From assembly GCF_014696105.1 (NCBI RefSeq), contig NZ_JACJPO010000077.1, forward strand, positions 23,685-87,684: 64,000 bases of DNA. Direction: 5' to 3'. The position numbers and the translations under genes were made by a program. The notes under the pieces were generated by a model. That model was given only the letters and a program-made list of their open reading frames with translations, had not been told where the DNA came from and searched no databases. Below, one piece after another: positions 17,285-25,687 of the stretch; within the stretch, counting starts at the first letter, position 1, and the number at the start of each line of letters is the position of its first letter. This DNA is from Microcoleus sp. FACHB-1515 (lineage in GTDB: Bacteria > Cyanobacteriota > Cyanobacteriia > Elainellales > Elainellaceae).

Positions 17285-18827
17285 CTTGATTTTCTAGTTG
17301 AAACGGTTGAGTGACAATGACAGAAACGGCAGTGCCTCTTGGCAGAATCTGAAGGTCTTCAGCGCTGCTTTGCCGATCGCTGCTGGAGGTTTGGCGATCG
17401 AGTTCGTCTAGGGCAGTGTTGAAAAATCCGCCCAGCGCCACTGCGACAAGCTGAGAATCATCCGTCGTGACGGTTTGCTCGCTCACCCAACCGTGCGATC
17501 GCGTCTGTACATCCGGCTGTGAAAGCGTTTCACCTAGACGACCGAGGCCGCCTAACACGCCATGCAGCAGCGCTCGGCGCAAATTTACATCCGTTTGATT
17601 GCGTTGCGATCGCGCCCGCAGCGGTTCGTCATCCTCGCCTCGCAGCGCCAGCGTCTCAGGTGAAATTGTCTGCTGGTGTACGAAACCGTTGCGATCGCTG
17701 TAGACAATCGCAACTGGAACTGCTGCAACTGTGCCATCAGCGCCCACGTCGCTCGCTTCGGCCACGATGACGCTGCCCGCAGGCAGGGCGATCACTCCGG
17801 TCGAATCGAGCAAGGGATCGTCCAGCTTGAGCAAAAATCGGTGAGCAGCACTGTCGCGGCTGGAAGCGTCGCGATCGGACTCCCAAATCAAGGGAAGCGT
17901 GACCGTCGCCTGTGCGGTTGTATCTGGTGCGATCGTGGGTGGAAGCTGCACCGTATCGGCAGGGCGGCGCTCTAAAATTCCAATCGTGCCCGCTGTCTGA
18001 GTGGCTTTGATCGATGGATCGGCGGGAAGCTCGATCGCAGCAGGATCAGAAGGTGCAGAAACCAAGACAGTCGTACCCGCAGGATCAGGGGTAGGCGCTT
18101 CTGGCGTTGAGGTAGCACTGGTGCTGGAGAGTTCAGCAGGATTGCTCGTACTTGCCATATTGCCCAAGCTAGCAAGCTGTGCCCAGCGCTCAAACGGATC
18201 GATCGCTTCTGCTGGAGTTGCTTGAGGAGCGGGCGGCTGCGATCGCTCGATCGTAGGCCGATAGGCTGGAGCCGAAATTGCGCGGCTGGGTCGGGCAACT
18301 TCGATCGGTGGCGGTGCAGAAGCAGGGCGAGATATTGAGCGAGGCGGCGGTGGCGGTGGAGTCGGAGTTGAACCGGAGGTCGAACTGGCATTTGGGATCG
18401 AAGCGGGTTGGGGCGATCGCGCTTCAGTCTGCTGTTGCTGGCCTTGAAAGGCAAGCTGGCTTTTGAGTGTGCCTTCTTCATCAGTTGTGGTCGGGGCGAT
18501 CGGCGTTTTTTCAGTAGCGGAGGTAGGGGGCGCAGGCTTGCTGTGCAAATTAAAGAGAAAACTAAGAGTGAGCAGCAACAATCCGCCGATGCCAGTTAGC
18601 ACGATCGCGGCTCGAACCAGCGGTTTTTGGCTGGTGGCAACGGTGGGCGGGGCTTCGAGGCTGTCAAGCTGAAGGTGGGCTGGGGTCAGCGGCAGCTGTC
18701 CGGCGATTTCTTGCTCTAGCGCTTTGTGATCCGACTCAGGCGCAGGAATTGGGGCTGGCGCATCGTCAAAGAAATCAATGTCGGCGATCGAACTGGGAGA
18801 AGTTGAAGAATTGTTTGGAGAAGTCAT
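17250..18827 (-). CDS. virB10: VirB10/TrbI-like transfer protein
   Basis: This 525-residue protein has the VirB10 plan: a cytoplasmic N terminus, one inner-membrane segment at about residues 92-113 (IVLTGIGGLLLLTLSFLF), a long Pro/Ser/Thr-rich periplasmic linker with polyproline runs, and a C-terminal TrbI-type beta domain (FLLKLDDPLLDSTGVIALPA, GSVIVAEASDVGADG). VirB10 spans the envelope and couples energy to the transfer channel. The start codon overlaps the stop of the VirB8-like gene as ATGA. Confidence 0.85.
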   Translation of the reverse strand: MTSPNNSSTSPSSIADIDFFDDAPAPIPAPESDHKALEQEIAGQLPLTPAHLQLDSLEAPPTVATSQKPLVRAAIVLTGIGGLLLLTLSFLFNLHSKPAPPTSATEKTPIAPTTTDEEGTLKSQLAFQGQQQQTEARSPQPASIPNASSTSGSTPTPPPPPPRSISRPASAPPPIEVARPSRAISAPAYRPTIERSQPPAPQATPAEAIDPFERWAQLASLGNMASTSNPAELSSTSATSTPEAPTPDPAGTTVLVSAPSDPAAIELPADPSIKATQTAGTIGILERRPADTVQLPPTIAPDTTAQATVTLPLIWESDRDASSRDSAAHRFLLKLDDPLLDSTGVIALPAGSVIVAEASDVGADGTVAAVPVAIVYSDRNGFVHQQTISPETLALRGEDDEPLRARSQRNQTDVNLRRALLHGVLGGLGRLGETLSQPDVQTRSHGWVSEQTVTTDDSQLVAVALGGFFNTALDELDRQTSSSDRQSSAEDLQILPRGTAVSVIVTQPFQLENQDAQTAHSTAAP

Positions 18828-19630
18828 GATGCAGGAGAACTCGATTGAGGACTGGGCTGATCGGGGATGGGGCTAGTGAGGTTGTTGGGATTGTTGGGGT
18901 TGAAGCTGACGATTTTGGTAATTTCCAAGCCTGCCGATCGAAACTCGTAGATTTTTTGCTCGACAGGTGGTGCATCTGCGCCCAACGGTGATTCGGGGAT
19001 TTCTGCGGTTCTTAGTGTGAACGTGCGGTTGAACGGAATGCGCTCAGAAGTTCCGTCCTGACGGTTGATCAATACGCGAGTTGCCACCATATCGACTTCC
19101 CAGGTGGCCGGAGCAATCTGACGCGGCTCGGACAGGTAGGAGATCACAATCACCTGACGGTAGACGCCGCTAAACACACCGGGCGGCACAAACTCAGCGA
19201 TTTGCTGAAGCGAAGTTTCCGCAAAGCTCGATGTGCCCTGCTGCCCCGACTGCTGCTCTAGCAAAATCGAGGCAAACCAGGTGTTGGTTGGAACTTTGCC
19301 GCCTTCTCGCACCTGCACACCTTCATCGGGCTGGTCTGAGCCTGTGAGTGTGCCGTCCCAGTTGAAGCTGAGCGTCACCCACCTGGAGACGAACTGCTTG
19401 ATCACTTCGGGATCGCGCCAGTTGGCGCTGCGAGGCGCAACATAGATCGTGTTGCCGTTGGTCAGTTGCGCCATTGTGATGCGGCGATTGGTCGCTGCGA
19501 GAACTTTGGCATTGGTGTAGAGGCTGATGACGAAGCCTAGCCCCGAAAAAGCCGTGAGCGCAATGAAGCACAAGGCAAGAATATTTTTGGTTTGAGGCAG
19601 CAGTTCGCCTTGAAGCTTGTTGATTCTCAT
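18824..19630 (-). CDS. virB8: VirB8-like transfer protein
   Basis: This 268-residue protein has a short cytoplasmic head, one membrane segment at about residues 17-39 (ILALCFIALTAFSGLGFVISL) and a periplasmic domain of the size of the VirB8/TraE NTF2-like fold. It sits where VirB8 is expected, between VirB6 and VirB10. The ATG at 19630 follows the VirB6 stop by four bases; a longer upstream frame would run into that gene. The C terminus has an Asn/Pro-rich stretch (SFNPNNPNN). Assignment rests on topology and order more than on motifs. Confidence 0.7.
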   Translation of the reverse strand: MRINKLQGELLPQTKNILALCFIALTAFSGLGFVISLYTNAKVLAATNRRITMAQLTNGNTIYVAPRSANWRDPEVIKQFVSRWVTLSFNWDGTLTGSDQPDEGVQVREGGKVPTNTWFASILLEQQSGQQGTSSFAETSLQQIAEFVPPGVFSGVYRQVIVISYLSEPRQIAPATWEVDMVATRVLINRQDGTSERIPFNRTFTLRTAEIPESPLGADAPPVEQKIYEFRSAGLEITKIVSFNPNNPNNLTSPIPDQPSPQSSSPAS

Positions 19631-19634
19631 CTCT

Positions 19635-20810
19635 TTACCCCACAGCGGTATAAGCTTTGATCGCCAGTCGCGCTCCGGCGGCAACCAGATCGCTTGCGAA
19701 CATCGCCATGCGTCCAGCATTGTTGGCAACGCCGCGATACAGCGCCAGTCCGCCGCCGCCTGCCACTGCACCCGCCAAGATCGGCGCAAACCAGCTAATG
19801 AAAATTAAAAAAGCAATGTCGCTGGCAAGTTCCGCACCGGATTTGACGATGACGACGGCTACCAGTCCTACGAGCAGGTTGTAGCCGAGCTGCAAGCCGA
19901 ACAGCGAAATTAATCCGGTTAGCCATGTCCAAATCGGGCGGCCTTGCAGCGGCAAAATCGACAGGCCGATCGCAATGGGGCCAAACAAGGCCGTCAGCAA
20001 AATCGTGGCCTCTAGACAGTTCACGAATGCCCACTGCGTCGCCGCCAGCACCAAGCGAATCAGCGGCAGGACGACATTGTGAGAGAGCGTACTGGCATAG
20101 TCAAACGTGATCGCATTCGAGCCAAGCTCGGCAGCTTTGGAGATCATGCCAGGAACAGTCGATAGCTCAACGGCAAGTTCGGCCATGCCGCGAATCGGGC
20201 TGGAGACCGCTGCTTGAGCCGCCTTGATAATCTCCTGGGCGCGATCGGACTTGTTGTTCCAGCACTCGATCAGTTCATCGGCGACGAGTCCTTGACATTC
20301 GCGATAAAGATTTTCCAGTTCCTGTCGGGCAGTTGAGCTAATGCCGATGTTGGAGACAGCATGACGAAAGCTGAGTTCTCCCACCTGGATATCCAAGATT
20401 TTCTCGACCTGGCTGTGGCCGAAGTTGCGAATCGCGATCGTCGTGTGCGCCAAAAACGCGCCGTTGCTGTGCAAAAACAAAGCAATCACCAGCGGCCAAA
20501 CAAATATCGCCACCAGATCCGCCCAAGATTGCTTCTCGACGGCTTCTCGCACGGTTGTCAGCGCCATGTATGCGATCGACAGCGCAGCTAGCGACAATCC
20601 CAACCACACCAATCCCGTCCACAATCCGCTCAAGGTCGGGTCAAACAGCATCACCCACAGCGAATTCCAAGATTCAGTCGTGGCTTTGGCGATGTTGATC
20701 GACTGCGTGACAATGTTGAGCGCACTTTGTTCGCCGCCCGTGACGGGAATGCCGCCTGCCTGATCAGACAGGGCTTGAGCCAAATAAAGCGGAGAAAGCA
20801 TCTGCGTCAC
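19635..20810 (-). CDS. virB6: VirB6/TrbL-like membrane channel protein
   Basis: This 391-residue protein has at least six hydrophobic segments (for example LVWLGLSLAALSIAYMAL, IFVWPLVIALFLHS, ILLTALFGPIAIGLSILPL, IFISWFAPILAGAVAGG) and a large soluble loop between them, as in VirB6/TrbL. These proteins form the inner-membrane base of the transfer channel. The GTG start overlaps the stop of the VirB5-like gene (GTGA), which signals translational coupling. Confidence 0.85.
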   Translation of the reverse strand: MTQMLSPLYLAQALSDQAGGIPVTGGEQSALNIVTQSINIAKATTESWNSLWVMLFDPTLSGLWTGLVWLGLSLAALSIAYMALTTVREAVEKQSWADLVAIFVWPLVIALFLHSNGAFLAHTTIAIRNFGHSQVEKILDIQVGELSFRHAVSNIGISSTARQELENLYRECQGLVADELIECWNNKSDRAQEIIKAAQAAVSSPIRGMAELAVELSTVPGMISKAAELGSNAITFDYASTLSHNVVLPLIRLVLAATQWAFVNCLEATILLTALFGPIAIGLSILPLQGRPIWTWLTGLISLFGLQLGYNLLVGLVAVVIVKSGAELASDIAFLIFISWFAPILAGAVAGGGGLALYRGVANNAGRMAMFASDLVAAGARLAIKAYTAVG

Positions 20811-21835
20811 CTCGACTTTCCTGGCGATCCCAGGTAGTAGCCACCCGGCAGCGTAATCAAGGCGGTTTCGATGTTGGCAGCGTTGCCCGTCCCGATCGCT
20901 TCACGGCGATCTGCCGTATTGACGACCGCGAGTTCGTGCGCCTGCTGCGCGTTGAGAACGTTGCTGTAGGCGCGATCGACGCGAGCCTGCCACGCTTCTT
21001 TAAGCTGCTTGAATTCGATCGAGGCACTCAAACCCGATTGCGCCGACAGATTTTGCAAGATGTGCTGCGAGACATCTTGGTGCTGCGATTCGTCTGCAAG
21101 CTTGGCGTTTTGCTCGGTCGTTGCCTGCGCCTGCACTGCTTCGAGCGCTAATTCTGCCTGTGCGGGTTTGCTCAGCGTTGCTGCTTCAGCCATCTGGTTT
21201 GCCAGTTCGCGCACTCCAGCTTGAGCGACTTCCTGACGAATGATGTAGGAGCCTGAGCCGGGAATGCGATTTTGCAACACTTCGGCAAGCTGCGTTGCTT
21301 CAGTTGTGCTGGTGGGACGATCGAGCAAGAGCTTCCGAATCTTCTCGACATCGGGAACGCCCAGGTCGCCAAACAAATCGCCCAGGTCTTTGTGGTCGAT
21401 CGAGTCTTTGTCGTCCGTTGTCCCAGTAGCGGGATCGCCTCCGGTTCGCCCATCACCACCCAGGATGTTGCCGAGAATTTGACCGAGCAGGTCATCTCCC
21501 AGATTGCGAAACCAAGCTTCGAGGCTACGGGTCATGCTACCTACGTCGGGAATGCGAATGCCAAAACCACCGATCGACACGCGGCGCGTCGGCAAATTAC
21601 CCGCATCGATCGGAAAGTTGAGGTCAATCCCACCACTACCCGTGTTCGTGCCTGTACCGGGAATTTGTTCATCCCAGGCAGCACTGACACGCGGAGCCGA
21701 GGTGATTGTAGAGGGGTGAACCGCAGCATCAGCCGCCGCTTCGATCGAATTAGCCGCAGCGGGTGGGGCGATCGCCAGATGAGCAAAGCTGACCGTTAAA
21801 ACGGTGGCAGCGGTGAGGGAGCGAAAAGGAAGCAT
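20807..21835 (-). CDS. VirB5/TrbJ-like periplasmic protein
   Basis: This 342-residue protein has a signal peptide (LTAATVLTVSFAHLAIAPPAAA) and a Gly/Thr-rich middle with GDDLLGQILGNILGGDG. The C-terminal half is a long helical, Gln/Ala-rich segment like VirB5/TrbJ, which sits at the pilus tip or stabilises the pilus. Its place between VirB4 and VirB6 is the classical VirB5 position. The ATG at 21835 is preferred over a TTG twelve bases upstream. Sequence resemblance alone is weak. Confidence 0.6.
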   Translation of the reverse strand: MLPFRSLTAATVLTVSFAHLAIAPPAAANSIEAAADAAVHPSTITSAPRVSAAWDEQIPGTGTNTGSGGIDLNFPIDAGNLPTRRVSIGGFGIRIPDVGSMTRSLEAWFRNLGDDLLGQILGNILGGDGRTGGDPATGTTDDKDSIDHKDLGDLFGDLGVPDVEKIRKLLLDRPTSTTEATQLAEVLQNRIPGSGSYIIRQEVAQAGVRELANQMAEAATLSKPAQAELALEAVQAQATTEQNAKLADESQHQDVSQHILQNLSAQSGLSASIEFKQLKEAWQARVDRAYSNVLNAQQAHELAVVNTADRREAIGTGNAANIETALITLPGGYYLGSPGKSR

Positions 21836-21862
21836 AGTCAAAATCAAGGGTGAAAGGATGGG

Positions 21863-24800
21863 TTAAGCCGCAGCGCGATCGCGCTGGGTGGCAGCAGGCT
21901 GAATTTGGCGATAGCCTCGTCCTGCTTGCGTGGCCGGAATGTAAAGGTCAGTGAACGCTTTGAGGGCACGGAGCCGACTGATCGCATCGGTGTCATAGGT
22001 AGCAAAGATGCGATCGCGGGCGGCAGCTTCGTCTTGAGCGTTGGCGACGCTTGCCAGCGCCATCTCGCCAGGATGATAGTTGACGCGCCAAAATCGCTGG
22101 TTGCGCTCGATCAGCCAGTGCGACAGCAGTTCGCTGGTGCGGGGAAGATATGCCTCGGTCGTATTGCGATCGATCAAGCTGGGGTGATAGCCCAGAAACT
22201 TCTGGAATGAGGCAGCAGCGGCAGCCGTGATCGACCCGGTGATGCGGTAGTTGATGTTCTGCATGATCTGAGCGCCACTGCTGCACTCGCAAATGCTGTC
22301 GGGGTCTTGGCTGATCAGCAGAACGGAGATGCCTTCTTTGCGTCCGGTCGCGCAGGTTTCGCCGACCATCTGCGCGAAGCCGTTCTTCTTGAGCAAAACG
22401 CTCAGTTCGTCTCCGACAAAAAAGCTTTGCGGGTGCGACAGCGCATTTCGCATACAGGCCGTGTGCGCCGAGATTGCCATCAGGTAGGAATCCTGCTCGT
22501 TGCTCAGATTACTTAGGGCAAAAAACTTGACGGCGGGGTCAGGTGAGAAGCTGCTGGGACGACAGATGGCAGGCCCCAAACTCGACTTACTGAGCGCTTC
22601 AATTTGACTTTGAATCTGTCCGATCGCCGCTCGATCGATGTCCTCCAAATTCCGCAGGTTGAGACGTTCACGGGTGCAAAAGCGAGCAAAATCGAGCAGT
22701 GTCGGCATCGTCTGCCAAGCCGCAGACTTCCAGCCCTGCCGAAACGCTTCGTTGTAGCGAGCTTTGATATCGGCGTCCTTGAGGTAGAGGTCGAGGGTGC
22801 GAATCAAAATTGAGTTGATCCGCTGGCTGAGCAGGGCACTATGCACCTTAAGATCTGATCCCAGCGCGATCGCCAGCAGCGCACTGTGGATGAAATCTTT
22901 CCAGGTGTTCATGCGCTCAAGCCGCTCTTCTTTGCTGAACTTGCGTAAGTCCGGCGGCTCCATCAGGTTTGAGCTGCCCTGGCGGATGTCGAAGTAGGCG
23001 GCATCGTCGCCCAATAGCTCGATCGCGGTTTTGAAGGTGCTGCCGCCCGAAGCCGACATATCCATGCCGACGATCGGAATGTTGAGCGCGAGCGCGTCGA
23101 TCATAAAGCGCCATGCCAACACGCTTTTACCTGACCCGGACATCCCGGTAATCAAGGCACGATCGGCGCTGTGCCGAAACAAATCGATGTAAATCGGTTT
23201 GCCGCCGCGCTCGCTGAGGAATTCTACTCCGGCGGAGTCGATCGGTTTAGGCACGGTCAGCGGCAAAAATCCGGCGATCGTGTGGCTGTCCGGCATCAGA
23301 CGGCGCTCGCTAAACAAATTGTTGTCGTGCAGCAGCCAGCGCGTAGTAATCGGCAGCGTTTGCAGCCAAATTTCCCAGGCAATATTCGGCTCACGCAGCA
23401 CCTTAGCCGAATCGAAGCCGCTGCATAAGGTGTTGCAGGCGATCGCCAATTCTTCCGCATTGGGACGGTAAACCAAAAAAGCAACTCCGCAGTGCAGCCC
23501 TTTTTGCCCCTGATACAGACGGCGCTGCGCGTCAAACGATTCTTCCTGCTTGATCTCAGCACCGACATCGCGGCCTTGCCCCTGCGTCGTAGCGCGAATG
23601 CGAGCGGTCTTTGACTGCCTAGCCTGCCTTGCAAGATTGTCTTGAATCAGAAAATCGTTGCCGCGACTAATTTCAATCCAGGCTTCGGTGTTGTGGACGT
23701 AGCTGGCGCTGAGAATTTTCCACGTCCACTTGAGCTGATCGCGCAAACTGCTCCAGCCTCCAGGCGCTTCTTCCATCGTCAAAACACCGCATTTTTGCTG
23801 GTGGCCTTCGATCGACACTAGATCCGTGCGCTCGTAGTGGCGCGGACAGCTTGAGTGACCGTTCATGCCTTCGATCAAAACGGTAACGGCGTGCTTTTCC
23901 GTTGTGCGCTGCTCGTCAAGGTGAAACCCGGTTTTGGTTTCAGTTAGCGTCAGTACCTGCGGCGTTGGCGGCGCATTGCCCGGATTAAAGCGGCCATACA
24001 GCCACTGCCACAGTTCAGATTGCGAGTAGGGGCGCACGGTCAAACCCGCTTTTGTACTCAGCAGCAGTTCCCAGGGTAAAAAGCCTTCGTGAAAGCTCTT
24101 GAGCAGCAGATGCTTGAAAAAGCTCTCGCGGTAGACGCGCTGATTGCCCGTCAAGGTGTTGAGCGCGATCGCTCCCACATCAAACAGGCCATCGAGCGCT
24201 TTCGAGAGCCAGTCACTTTGTTTGGAGTTGCCTTTGGCGTTGCTTGTCCAGGTGCAAAACGCGATCTGCTGCCAGCGCTGCCGCACACCGCGATCGCTTA
24301 GCTCAGCCACTTTGACTTGCTCGTTGCGGAGCAGAACAGAAATCGGCATCAGGTTACAGCCATCGGCAAGCTGCTCTAGCTCCTGCTGACGGTCGCGATC
24401 GTCGCTGGTGCAACTGGTCGAGAACGTGATTTTCTCTCCAGGCGGCAAATCTTTCATCGCCGCTTCGATCGCCAAGGCCGTTTCTTCCACTTCGCTGGCG
24501 TGGAGGATGTCGTGCAGTCCTTCGACGTGAAAGGCAAACACGACCTGATATTCGTCTTTGCCTTTTTCGAGCAGAAAGGCAGCAGCTTCGCGGTCTTCAA
24601 CTTTGAGTTCCGCAATGCAGCAGAGGTTCACTTCGTTTTGAAACGGCATAAATCTGCTTTTGCCTCGATCGGGATTTGGAACAGTCAGGGGTTTCGCACG
24701 AATCCGCATCGGCATCGATCCCATGCTTGAGTCTGGAGATCGAAACTCGCTGACCGGGGAAACATAGCGGATGCGGGCGTTGTACCAATCTCGCCCCGGC

Positions 24801-25042
24801 GGGCGACGCCACTGGTCAGTGAACTTGTGAGGTTTATCGCCTGCAATCAGCGTCCAACTGACAATTAGCCAGAACGCCACCCCAAAAAACCACAGCAGGC
24901 CAAAGCTAAATAGTCCATTCGTAACCAGGTAGCTGAGCAAGATGATTGCCATCCAGGGGATGATCTGGTCGGCAGCGATCGGACCAATGCTGGCCTGCTT
25001 GCCCAGCAGCTTGTTGTACTTGATGAAGCGATCGTCTTGCAT
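21863..25042 (-). CDS. virB4: VirB4/TraC-like ATPase with VirB3-like N terminus
   Basis: This 1059-residue protein is the assembly ATPase of the type IV secretion system. The first 70 residues carry two hydrophobic segments (IIPWMAIILLSYLV and FGLLWFFGVAFWLIVSW) that look like a fused VirB3 unit. The Walker A is TGMSGSGKS near residue 638 and the Walker B is FFVGDEL near 877, followed by the LISQDP motif. It powers pilus assembly and DNA transfer. It is slightly longer than usual VirB4 (about 800), consistent with the fusion. It lies 35 bp after the pilin-like gene. Confidence 0.92.
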   Translation of the reverse strand: MQDDRFIKYNKLLGKQASIGPIAADQIIPWMAIILLSYLVTNGLFSFGLLWFFGVAFWLIVSWTLIAGDKPHKFTDQWRRPPGRDWYNARIRYVSPVSEFRSPDSSMGSMPMRIRAKPLTVPNPDRGKSRFMPFQNEVNLCCIAELKVEDREAAAFLLEKGKDEYQVVFAFHVEGLHDILHASEVEETALAIEAAMKDLPPGEKITFSTSCTSDDRDRQQELEQLADGCNLMPISVLLRNEQVKVAELSDRGVRQRWQQIAFCTWTSNAKGNSKQSDWLSKALDGLFDVGAIALNTLTGNQRVYRESFFKHLLLKSFHEGFLPWELLLSTKAGLTVRPYSQSELWQWLYGRFNPGNAPPTPQVLTLTETKTGFHLDEQRTTEKHAVTVLIEGMNGHSSCPRHYERTDLVSIEGHQQKCGVLTMEEAPGGWSSLRDQLKWTWKILSASYVHNTEAWIEISRGNDFLIQDNLARQARQSKTARIRATTQGQGRDVGAEIKQEESFDAQRRLYQGQKGLHCGVAFLVYRPNAEELAIACNTLCSGFDSAKVLREPNIAWEIWLQTLPITTRWLLHDNNLFSERRLMPDSHTIAGFLPLTVPKPIDSAGVEFLSERGGKPIYIDLFRHSADRALITGMSGSGKSVLAWRFMIDALALNIPIVGMDMSASGGSTFKTAIELLGDDAAYFDIRQGSSNLMEPPDLRKFSKEERLERMNTWKDFIHSALLAIALGSDLKVHSALLSQRINSILIRTLDLYLKDADIKARYNEAFRQGWKSAAWQTMPTLLDFARFCTRERLNLRNLEDIDRAAIGQIQSQIEALSKSSLGPAICRPSSFSPDPAVKFFALSNLSNEQDSYLMAISAHTACMRNALSHPQSFFVGDELSVLLKKNGFAQMVGETCATGRKEGISVLLISQDPDSICECSSGAQIMQNINYRITGSITAAAAASFQKFLGYHPSLIDRNTTEAYLPRTSELLSHWLIERNQRFWRVNYHPGEMALASVANAQDEAAARDRIFATYDTDAISRLRALKAFTDLYIPATQAGRGYRQIQPAATQRDRAAA

Positions 25043-25077
25043 AGTCCATCAGTCAGTGAAGTTGAGCAAAGCGAGCG

Positions 25078-25656
25078 CTAGGCGGTTTGGCCGTTGCCGA
25101 TGAACAAAAACGTGATCACATCGATGCCCAAAACTGCACCAAACGCAATTCCAACCTGGCTGGCGATCGGTCTCCAGTCATTGCCCTGCTGCGCCTGGTT
25201 GTACGAATACAAAGCGGCAGCGCCTACCAGCAGCAAAAACACGGCGCGAATCATGTTGAAAACTAGCGCCACCGTTGTTGCCGGAATTGCCGTGCCGCCG
25301 CCTGCTGTTCCAGCGCTGTTGGCAATGTCAGTGACAAAGTTCTCCAATCCGCTGAGGAAAATGGCGTGAGCCGGATGCGGCAGCACGGCAAATACAGCAG
25401 TCGTCGCCATAATCATCGTGCCGACATGCCAAGGCGTAATTTTGGCACTGAGCCACTTTTCGACGATCGGCAAAGCGCGAACAATCTGCCACGACCCCAT
25501 GTGAACAATGCTGGCGCAGCCTAAAATTGCCAGCAGCAGCGGTTCTCGAATTAGCAAGTAAGCGATCGCCAACAGGCAAATGCCAATAAAGGCGAAATCG
25601 CTGCGGCGAATGGGCAGGGCGCGATTGCGAGGAAGAGATCGAAGTCGAGTTTTCAT
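25078..25656 (-). CDS. VirB2/TrbC-like pilin precursor
   Basis: This 192-residue protein has about four hydrophobic segments. The PHPAHA-IFLSG stretch near residue 97 is a good signal-peptidase site, leaving a mature C-terminal part of about 95 residues with two membrane segments, the size and topology of a VirB2/TrbC pilin. The N-terminal 96 residues, with two further membrane segments (IGICLLAIAYLL, LLLAILGCASIV), make an unusually long leader. It sits directly before VirB4. The plasmid signal peptidase at 5644-6243 is a candidate processing enzyme. Confidence 0.65.
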   Translation of the reverse strand: MKTRLRSLPRNRALPIRRSDFAFIGICLLAIAYLLIREPLLLAILGCASIVHMGSWQIVRALPIVEKWLSAKITPWHVGTMIMATTAVFAVLPHPAHAIFLSGLENFVTDIANSAGTAGGGTAIPATTVALVFNMIRAVFLLLVGAAALYSYNQAQQGNDWRPIASQVGIAFGAVLGIDVITFLFIGNGQTA

Positions 25657-25687
25657 AGCTTAAATTCGTTGAATGGTGAGGAGAGAA

